From: Methylocystis sp.
Lineage (GTDB): Bacteria; Pseudomonadota; Alphaproteobacteria; Rhizobiales; Beijerinckiaceae
Assembly (NCBI GenBank): GCA_023253795.1
Contig: JALRFG010000088.1
Location: 1 to 7,845 of the forward strand
Direction of reading: 5' to 3'
Length of the DNA stretch: 7,845 bases
The notes under the pieces were generated by a model that worked only from the letters and a program-made list of their open reading frames with translations, was not told where the DNA came from and did no database searches. Of the stretch, positions 1-4,936 are shown piece after piece. Numbering within the stretch: the stretch's first letter is position 1; every line of letters begins with the position of its first letter. The position numbers and the translations under genes are program-made.

Positions 1-448
1 AATAAATAGCTAATAGTGGAACGGAAAGATATTGCCTAATTGACACTTTTGTTTTGACTTGTAAAAGGACGATCATAAATATTTTTTCATAGCTATAAGC
101 TACAACCGTTCCCCAAGCAATACCAGTAATGCCTAATATTGGAACCAAAAGATAACTAAGCGTTACATTAATTAACAGTTCAGATATAGCGATTGGAACT
201 AGCCAGTGATTTAAGTTTTGAGTCATAATTAATGGCTTTATAATTAGCAATCTACTGACAATAACCAGTAAATAGATACCAAAGATATGGGCGCTTAATT
301 CAAAAGCTGGACCATAAAAGACAGCGAATAGTTGCTTAGCAAAAAGCATTGAGCAAAAAGCAAAGACAAATAACAAGTGTATGAGCTGAAGAGATTTTTT
401 CTTGAATTCAACTAGGGAATGGGCTGTTTTTTGTTGAAGTAATGGAAT
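1..448 (-). CDS. Polysaccharide flippase-like membrane protein, internal/C-terminal fragment
   Basis: The minus strand is open without a stop for 149 codons from 448 to the window edge; neither true start nor stop is present. The translation is strongly hydrophobic, with likely membrane segments near fragment residues 21-45, 52-72, 82-102 and 104-120. It contains the pattern NHWLVPIAISELLINV followed by LVPILGITGIAWGTVVAY. This resembles the C-terminal half of Wzx/RfbX-type lipid-linked oligosaccharide flippases (MATE/MOP superfamily), where an Asn-containing helix is followed by a GxxGxAxxT helix. Such proteins move undecaprenyl-linked sugar units across the inner membrane. The DNA is about 33% G+C and uses A/T-ending codons, unlike everything to its right, so it probably comes from another genome. 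The assignment rests on hydropathy and a remembered family pattern; another MATE-like transporter is possible. Confidence 0.62.
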   Translation of the reverse strand, partial: MPLLQQKTAHSLVEFKKKSLQLIHLLFVFAFCSMLFAKQLFAVFYGPAFELSAHIFGIYLLVIVSRLLIIKPLIMTQNLNHWLVPIAISELLINVTLSYLLVPILGITGIAWGTVVAYSYEKIFMIVLLQVKTKVSIRQYLSVPLLAIY

Positions 449-452
449 CGAA
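446..452. other. Composition and reading-frame break (probable chimeric join)
   Basis: At this point AT-rich DNA (about 33% G+C over 1-445) meets GC-rich DNA. TyrS similarity ends and a flippase-like frame begins in a different minus-strand frame. The minus-strand string TTCGATT spans the break and can be read in both frames (Phe-Asp of TyrS, Ser-Ile of the flippase-like frame), so it may be microhomology that allowed the join. No terminal inverted repeats, target duplication, tRNA or transposase is seen beside it. Confidence 0.8.
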
Positions 453-584
453 GCCGATATAGGCCGGAAGCCCCCCCGCCAGCGCCTTTTCGTCGAGGCC
501 GGCGAAATCCGAGCATTGATGCACGAAACCGCGCGCCATCAGGGTGCGCAGGAAGTCGGATTTAGGGGAGAAATCGTGGGTCAT
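447..584 (-). CDS. tyrS: Tyrosyl-tRNA synthetase, N-terminal fragment cut at residue 46
   Basis: TyrS charges tRNA-Tyr with tyrosine in the cytoplasm. The 46 codons carry the typical proteobacterial TyrS N-terminus: KSDFLRTLMARGFVHQCSD (residues 8-26), then AYIGFD (41-46), which leads into the tyrosine/ATP site. In an intact enzyme of about 415-430 residues this is followed by a Thr/Ser-rich stretch and the HIGH-like HxGH motif. Here homology stops exactly after Asp46. The frame then runs 12 unrelated codons (beginning SITSTKNSPF) to a stop in the AT-rich segment. I chose the ATG at 582-584 because it fits the family N-terminus. No clear Shine-Dalgarno precedes it; an AAGGAG at 648-653 lies directly against an in-frame ATG at 645-647, too close to serve it. 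Since tyrS is normally essential, an intact copy should exist elsewhere or the join is artificial. Confidence 0.88.
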
Positions 585-751
585 GGCGGGGCGCAGGGGC
601 AGGGTGCTGGATAAGGGCGAAGGGCGTGCAAGGGTTGCGCGCCGCATCTCCTTACAATAGGGAAGGACGATCGACAAAGGGGGCGCGGGGACATGGCGCC
701 GCCGTATCGCCCGGTCGGTTTGCGCGATTGCGGCGCGAAACGGATTTTCCC
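585..751. promoter_or_regulatory. Divergent intergenic region between tyrS and the MBOAT gene
   Basis: This 167-bp gap separates two divergently read genes, so promoters for both should lie here. I see no convincing sigma-70 pair: TTGCGC at 635-640 and TACAAT at 653-658 are only 12 bp apart, too close. An AAGGAG on the minus strand (648-653) is the only strong Shine-Dalgarno-like string, and it has no well-spaced start codon. No terminator-like hairpin was noticed. Confidence 0.4.
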
Positions 752-2176
752 ATGCTTTTCTATGAACCGTTGTTCCTGTTCCTGTTCGGACCGGCGGTCT
801 ATCTGCTCTATTTTTTCTTCGGCGCCGATCGTGGACGTCGCGCGCTGATTCTGCTGGCGGCCAGCGTCGCTTTTTACGGCTGGAGCGAGCCGCTTTTCAT
901 CTTCGTCGTAATGGCGTCCGTCGCGCTTGATCTGATCGTCGCGCGTCGGCTTGTTGCGCCAGAGACGAATGACGCCAAGCGTCGCGCATGGCTGGCGTTG
1001 GGCGTCGGCGCCAATCTGGCGATCCTAGTCTATTACAAATACACCGGATTTCTGGCGCTGAATCTCGACGCCGTGCTCAAGGCGCTGACCTTGCCCGGCA
1101 TTCATATTCCGCAAATCGCCTTGCCGATTGGCGTCAGTTTTATTGTCTTCGAGAAGATCACCTATCTTGTTGACGTCTATCGCGGCGTGACGGCGCCGGC
1201 GGCGCAATCGACGCTTTATGCGCTTTATGTGTTCTTCTTTCCCAAGCTGCTCGCCGGACCGATTATCAAATATCACGATATCGCACGTCAGCTTGAAGAC
1301 TGCCCGCATGCCGATATTGATGATTTCGTCACAGGCTTTTCACGCTTCATGATGGGGGTGACCAAGAAGTTGCTGATCGCCGACACCATGGCCGGCGGCG
1401 CCGATCTCATATTTGGCCGCGATGTCGCGACGCTCGGCTTCGCCGACGCCTGGGCCGGCGCGCTGTTTTTCACCTTACAAATCTATTTCGATTTTTCCGG
1501 CTATTCAGACATGGCGATTGGTCTGGCGCGCATGTTCGGCTTTCGGCTGCTTGAGAATTTCAACATGCCTTATATCGCCACCAGCATCACCGATTTCTGG
1601 CGTCGCTGGCACATGTCGCTGACCGGCTGGATACGCGAATATCTTTACTTCCCGCTCGGCGGCAACAGATTGGGCGAAGCACGCACCTATTTCAATTTAT
1701 GGATTTGCTTTCTGGCGTCCGGCGTCTGGCATGGCGCCGCCTGGCCCTATGTCGTTTGGGGCGCCTATAATGGTGTGTTTCTGGTGCTGGACCGCTTGTT
1801 TCTGGAGGCGCAGCTTAAGCGTCTGCCGGAATGGCTCGCCAATCTGCTGACGTTGGTGATTGTGATGGCGGGCTGGACCATTTTCCGCGCCACCTCGCTA
1901 ACGCAGGCGAGCGCACTGCTGTCGCTGATGGCGCAACCCCTCGCGTCCGCAAGCGCGCCGGTTGTGATACCGCCGGAATATGTGTTGATCGGATTGATCG
2001 CTGCGTCGATCTGCGTCGCGCAGCGAATTGGCGCGAGCATGGGCGATGTTAACTGGGGCGGTCTGGCGCAACGCTTCTCGCTTGCCTCGAACAGCCTGCT
2101 GGCGTTGTTGTTCGTCGCGGCTTTGGCGAAGGGACTTGCCGATCCGTTCAAGCCTTTCATCTATTTCCGGTTTTAA
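752..2176 (+). CDS. MBOAT family O-acyltransferase, AlgI-like
   Basis: A 474-residue polytopic inner-membrane protein of the membrane-bound O-acyltransferase family, close to the usual length of AlgI/DltB relatives. AlgI-type members pass acetyl groups across the membrane to modify exported polysaccharides. Family landmarks are clear: LLAGP near 166-170, QIYFDFSGYSDMAIG at 243-257, DFWRRWHMSLTGWIREYLYFP at 281-301, and GVWHGAAW at 324-331. His287 and His327 match the two conserved family histidines, His327 being the usual catalytic residue. Many hydrophobic segments run through the chain. I chose the ATG at 752 because the family typically starts with MLF-type residues just before the first helix; in-frame GTG at 626 would add 42 non-membrane residues. 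No strong Shine-Dalgarno precedes 752. The stop is 3 bp before an AlgJ/X-like gene, implying one transcript and a shared acylation role. The polymer modified cannot be read from this window. Confidence 0.93.
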   Translation: MLFYEPLFLFLFGPAVYLLYFFFGADRGRRALILLAASVAFYGWSEPLFIFVVMASVALDLIVARRLVAPETNDAKRRAWLALGVGANLAILVYYKYTGFLALNLDAVLKALTLPGIHIPQIALPIGVSFIVFEKITYLVDVYRGVTAPAAQSTLYALYVFFFPKLLAGPIIKYHDIARQLEDCPHADIDDFVTGFSRFMMGVTKKLLIADTMAGGADLIFGRDVATLGFADAWAGALFFTLQIYFDFSGYSDMAIGLARMFGFRLLENFNMPYIATSITDFWRRWHMSLTGWIREYLYFPLGGNRLGEARTYFNLWICFLASGVWHGAAWPYVVWGAYNGVFLVLDRLFLEAQLKRLPEWLANLLTLVIVMAGWTIFRATSLTQASALLSLMAQPLASASAPVVIPPEYVLIGLIAASICVAQRIGASMGDVNWGGLAQRFSLASNSLLALLFVAALAKGLADPFKPFIYFRF

Positions 2177-2179
2177 GAC

Positions 2180-3382
2180 ATGAACGGCAAGACCCTCGCT
2201 CGTCTCCCCATATATGGCTGCGCCGGCTTCATCCTGTTTTTGTTTCTGGCCAATGTCTGGAATTTCGCAGTTGAGCGCGATTGGCCAAAGCTTCGTATTC
2301 GAAGCGCTGCGCCACTGGCGGGCGTCGCCAAACCCAAACCGGCGCCCTGGTCGCTGGAGGCGTTTCTGGATGGCGAAACCCAGAAAGCGGCGTCCGCCAA
2401 TCTCGGACGCCTGTCGCCGATCTTTCCGATTTCAGTGCGCGCTAAAAATCAGTTGATCTATTCGCTGTTTGGCGCTTCTGCGGCGCCGGGCGTCGCGCTT
2501 GGCCGCAAGGGTCAATTATTCGAGCAATTTTACATTGATGAATATTGCCGTCGCGATGGCTCCGTCGATCCGGGCCGCCTGTCGACATGGGCGCGAACCA
2601 TTGGAGAGATTCAGGAAAGCGCCACGCGCGCAGGCAAGAATTTCGCTTATGTCATCTCGCCGTCGAAAGCCGCGCGTTATGCCGAAGACTTGCCAGCGTC
2701 TGCTCCCTGCGCCGTGCGCGCGACAAGCATGCCGGACAAGCTCCCGCCCTATCTGGCCGCCCTGCGTGACGCCAATGTGCGGTTTGTCGATGGCGCCGAT
2801 CTGATCACCGCCGAGCGGCCGAATTATCCTGTCGCGCTCTTCCCGCGTGGCGGCACGCATTGGAATAGTCTCGCCGCCGGGCTGACGTTGAAAGAAATCA
2901 CCCGCATTGCGCCATCGTCTCTTAGCGCCTTCGATTTCTCCTGGCGTTTGGCGCCTGCGCCGGTCGGCACGGATCGCGATCTCGCCGATCTGATGAATCT
3001 GCTGCGGCCGGATCTGGATTATCCGACCACCGATATTGCGCCAGTCCAGCCGGTTGGCGCCTGCGCCAGTCCGCCGCGTCTTTTGGCGATGGGCGGCAGT
3101 TTCGTTCATCAACTACTGGCGGCGGCGATGCTGGCGCCATGTCCGCCGCAGATCGATTACTGGTTCTTCATGCGCACCGAAGATAATGGCGTCGAACTGG
3201 GACATTATCGACGCCCGCCGGGCGAAACCGGCAATGGCGATCGCGTGTCGGCGGAATCCGACGAACTGGATGAAAATCTGCGCAACGCCGATATGGTCTT
3301 GCTCGAAGAAAATGAGTCCAATCTCTCGACCATGAAACAGGTCGGTTTGCTGCGAGAGTCGGCGAGACGGCTGTGGCCATGA
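2180..3382 (+). CDS. AlgJ/AlgX-like SGNH-fold protein, probable polysaccharide O-acetyltransferase partner
   Basis: A 400-residue protein with an N-terminal membrane anchor or uncleaved signal (hydrophobic residues 11-30) and a predicted periplasmic domain. It resembles the AlgJ/AlgX acetyltransferase family, which acts with MBOAT proteins to put acetyl groups on exported polymers. Visible landmarks are FPRGGTHWN (221-229), with His227-Trp228 as the family HW pair; LLAMGGSFVHQ (301-311), with Ser307 as the likely nucleophile; GTDRDLADLMNLL (263-275); and VLLEENES (373-380), the usual C-terminal Glu-Asn-Glu signature. The residue two before His227, Asp in AlgJ/AlgX, is Gly225 here. This may mark a subfamily with an alternative acid or a changed activity. 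Cysteines lie at 14, 123, 177, 295 and 321. The ATG at 2180 follows the MBOAT stop by 3 bp, suggesting translational coupling; no good Shine-Dalgarno of its own is seen. Substrate unknown. Confidence 0.8.
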   Translation: MNGKTLARLPIYGCAGFILFLFLANVWNFAVERDWPKLRIRSAAPLAGVAKPKPAPWSLEAFLDGETQKAASANLGRLSPIFPISVRAKNQLIYSLFGASAAPGVALGRKGQLFEQFYIDEYCRRDGSVDPGRLSTWARTIGEIQESATRAGKNFAYVISPSKAARYAEDLPASAPCAVRATSMPDKLPPYLAALRDANVRFVDGADLITAERPNYPVALFPRGGTHWNSLAAGLTLKEITRIAPSSLSAFDFSWRLAPAPVGTDRDLADLMNLLRPDLDYPTTDIAPVQPVGACASPPRLLAMGGSFVHQLLAAAMLAPCPPQIDYWFFMRTEDNGVELGHYRRPPGETGNGDRVSAESDELDENLRNADMVLLEENESNLSTMKQVGLLRESARRLWP

Positions 3383-3458
3383 GCCTTGGCGGTAGAGACG
3401 AAGCCATCGCGTCCTGTGGGTGTGAATTAGCGTCGCAGGGCAAGCCTCCCCCCTACAT

Positions 3459-3490
3459 ATGCGCCCGCATCGGTATTATATTGGGCGCAT
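3459..3490. repeat. Inverted repeat upstream of the DUF992 gene
   Basis: ATGCGCCC (3459-3466) and GGGCGCAT (3483-3490) are perfect 8-bp complementary arms around an AT-rich 16-bp centre containing TATTATAT. No T-run follows on either strand, so it is a poor intrinsic terminator. It lies 76 bp after the AlgJ/X-like stop and 78 bp before the DUF992 start, so an operator or promoter element is possible. An 8-bp palindrome, ATGATCAT, follows at 3496-3503. Confidence 0.4.
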
Positions 3491-3556
3491 TACGCATGAT
3501 CATTGGGTCATAGAGGCGTCGTAGGTCGCTGCTATGGCCAATTAATGACGCAAACG

Positions 3557-3562
3557 AAGGAG
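3557..3562 (+). promoter_or_regulatory. Ribosome binding site of the DUF992 gene
   Basis: AAGGAG lies 6 bases before the ATG at 3569. It decides this start over the in-frame ATG at 3545 and TTG at 3503, and places a signal peptide at the very N-terminus. Confidence 0.85.
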
Positions 3563-3568
3563 TGTTGC

Positions 3569-4105
3569 ATGACGATCAAGTCTGGTTTGACGCGCGCGCT
3601 TGGCGCGGCGGGCGTGTTGGCGCTGATGGCTCCGGCCGCGGCTTTCGCCGGCGACCGCGTCGGCACACTGCAATGCAAACTGCAGGGCAATAGTCTGACC
3701 GTTCTGGTCGAAAATCAGCAGGTCTATTGTAACTATCGGGATTCCAAGGAAGGCGCTGAGCCGGCGCATTACACCGGCGTGCTGACCAAGGTCGGTCCGA
3801 ATATTACGATCAATGGTCAGGGCGAATTGGGTTGGGGCGTTGTCGCCGAGACCTCGCAGCCGGTCGGCCCCGGCGCGCTCGCGGGTGAATATGCCGGCGG
3901 CGGCGTCTCCGGCAAGATTGGCGTTGGCGGCGGCGGCGCGATGCTCGTCGGCGGCTCCAACAATACGTTCTCGCTGCAGCCTTTCAGCATTGAGGCGGGT
4001 TCGGGACTGGGCTGGAACGCCGGCGTCGAAAAGCTGGTGCTGACCTATGTGCCGCCGCCGGCCCCGCCCGAGCCGAAGAAGGCGAAGAAGTCCCGCAAGC
4101 ACTAA
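3569..4105 (+). CDS. DUF992 family secreted protein
   Basis: A 178-residue protein of unknown function. Residues 1-27 form a clear Sec signal peptide: Lys4 and Arg9, then a hydrophobic core, with probable cleavage after AFA (25-27). The mature part follows the DUF992 pattern: VGTLQCKLQG (31-40), VYCNYRD (52-58), HYTGVLTKVG (67-76), LAGEYAGGGVSGKIGVG (104-120), MLVGGSNNTFSLQPFS (125-140), and a C-terminal Leu-Val-Leu strand. Cys36 and Cys54 probably form a disulfide. The chain ends in a Pro-rich then Lys-rich tail (161-178), a possible cell-envelope or polyanion contact. DUF992 proteins are frequent in Hyphomicrobiales and have no established activity. The gene has its own Shine-Dalgarno, sits 186 bp after the acylation pair and faces the SDR gene tail to tail, so it is probably a single-gene transcript. 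Confidence 0.88.
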   Translation: MTIKSGLTRALGAAGVLALMAPAAAFAGDRVGTLQCKLQGNSLTVLVENQQVYCNYRDSKEGAEPAHYTGVLTKVGPNITINGQGELGWGVVAETSQPVGPGALAGEYAGGGVSGKIGVGGGGAMLVGGSNNTFSLQPFSIEAGSGLGWNAGVEKLVLTYVPPPAPPEPKKAKKSRKH

Positions 4106-4121
4106 TCACAAGCACTAATCA
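4096..4121 (+). repeat. Perfect 13-bp tandem duplication over the DUF992 stop codon
   Basis: CAAGCACTAATCA occurs at 4096-4108 and again at 4109-4121 with no gap. The first copy contains the last two sense codons and the TAA stop of the DUF992 gene; the second is non-coding. It looks like a recent slippage or duplication event, since no mismatches have accumulated. Confidence 0.9.
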
Positions 4122-4124
4122 TTG

Positions 4125-4147
4125 GCGCGGCGTTCGCGCCGCGCTTT
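4125..4147. terminator. GC hairpin with TTCG loop between convergent genes
   Basis: GCGCGGCG (4125-4132), loop TTCG (4133-4136) and CGCCGCGC (4137-4144) form a perfect 8-bp stem, followed on the plus strand by TTT. UUCG loops closed by C-G or G-C pairs are unusually stable in RNA; here the closing pair is G-C. It starts 20 bp after the DUF992 stop and ends 2 bp before the SDR stop codon, so it most likely ends DUF992 transcription and could also shield the SDR mRNA 3' end. The T-run is short, so efficiency is uncertain. Confidence 0.7.
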
Positions 4148-4890
4148 CACGCCGGCGCCGGGAAATCCTTCAGGCTGTCGGTGGGGAAATCATAAAGCCT
4201 CGCGCTGTCGGTCCATTCTGGCCGTAACAGCGCGAGGCATTTTTTTGCGAATTCTTGCGGGGTCTTCAGTTTGTTGGGGTCTTCGCCGGGGAAAGCCTGC
4301 GCGCGCATCTTTGTGCGCAACGCGCCGGGATTTGCGACCATGACGGTTGTGCCCGTGTCCGCTGTTTCGACGGCATAGGTCCGCGCTAGCGCCTCCATCG
4401 CCGCCTTGGAGATGGCGTAAGGTCCCCAATAGGCCCGCATTGGCGCGCGATGACCAACGCTGGAGGTGATGAAGGCGACGCGTCCGGCGCCTGAGGCGCG
4501 CAGCAGCGGGTCCATTGAACGGATCAGCCGCCAGTTGGCGGTGACGTTCACCGCCATCACGCGGTTCCACTCTTTGGGATCGACATGCGCCAGCGGCGTC
4601 AGCACGCCGAGCAAGCCGGCGTTGCCCACCAGGACGTCGAGCTTGCCCCAGCGCTCGAACAGGGTGGCCCCAAGACGATCGAGGGCGTCGAAATCGGCGA
4701 GATCGCAGGGAACCAGCGTTGCGGCGCCGCCCAGCGCACGGATCTCGTCGTCGAGTTCCTCCAGCCCACCCTGTGTGCGCGCAAGCGCCACGACATGCGC
4801 GCCGTCACGCGCCAGTTCCAGCGCCAGCGCCCGGCCAATGCCGCGCGAGGCGCCGGTCACCAGCGCAATACGGGGAGAAGATGAAGTCAC
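4147..4890 (-). CDS. Short-chain dehydrogenase/reductase (SDR), NAD(P)-dependent
   Basis: A 247-residue cytoplasmic oxidoreductase of the classical SDR family, of normal length. It has the Rossmann cofactor loop TGASRGIG (12-19), a CDL strand end (62-64), NAG (90-92), Asn115 in AVNV, Ser143/Ser144 in ITSS, the catalytic YAISK (Tyr158, Lys162), and NPG (188-190 region). Arg37/Arg38-type basic residues after the second strand (ALART) hint at NADP(H), which is an inference. The substrate cannot be told. I chose GTG at 4890 because it puts the glycine motif about 12 residues from the start, as usual; an in-frame TTG at 4953 would overlap the end of purF and add 21 residues. No clear Shine-Dalgarno precedes either. 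The gene starts 46 bp after purF on the same strand and is probably cotranscribed with it; nothing ties it to purine synthesis. Confidence 0.87.
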   Translation of the reverse strand: MTSSSPRIALVTGASRGIGRALALELARDGAHVVALARTQGGLEELDDEIRALGGAATLVPCDLADFDALDRLGATLFERWGKLDVLVGNAGLLGVLTPLAHVDPKEWNRVMAVNVTANWRLIRSMDPLLRASGAGRVAFITSSVGHRAPMRAYWGPYAISKAAMEALARTYAVETADTGTTVMVANPGALRTKMRAQAFPGEDPNKLKTPQEFAKKCLALLRPEWTDSARLYDFPTDSLKDFPAPA

Positions 4891-4936
4891 TTGGGCCGTA
4901 CAGAAATGTGTTGAAACAGATCGACGCGAAGGCCGA

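Noticed and set aside
1..450. AT-rich end as a mobile element or genomic island boundary
   Set aside because: No transposase, integrase, terminal repeat, target duplication or tRNA is visible; the content is a fragment of an ordinary membrane protein gene ending in mid-frame, which fits a chimera better.
635..658. TTGCGC and TACAAT as a sigma-70 promoter for the MBOAT gene
   Set aside because: The spacing is 12 bp instead of about 17, so the pair is not a plausible promoter.
626..751. Extended GTG start adding 42 residues to the MBOAT protein
   Set aside because: The extra residues are polar and unlike MBOAT N-termini, which begin almost directly with a membrane helix.
2516..3112. A 198-codon minus-strand frame opposite the AlgJ/X-like gene
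   Set aside because: Composition is Arg/Gly-rich without domains or a ribosome binding site, and the opposite strand carries clear family motifs.
3542..4102. A 186-codon minus-strand frame opposite DUF992
   Set aside because: The plus-strand gene has a signal peptide, DUF992 motifs and a strong Shine-Dalgarno; the antisense frame is Arg/Ala-rich noise.
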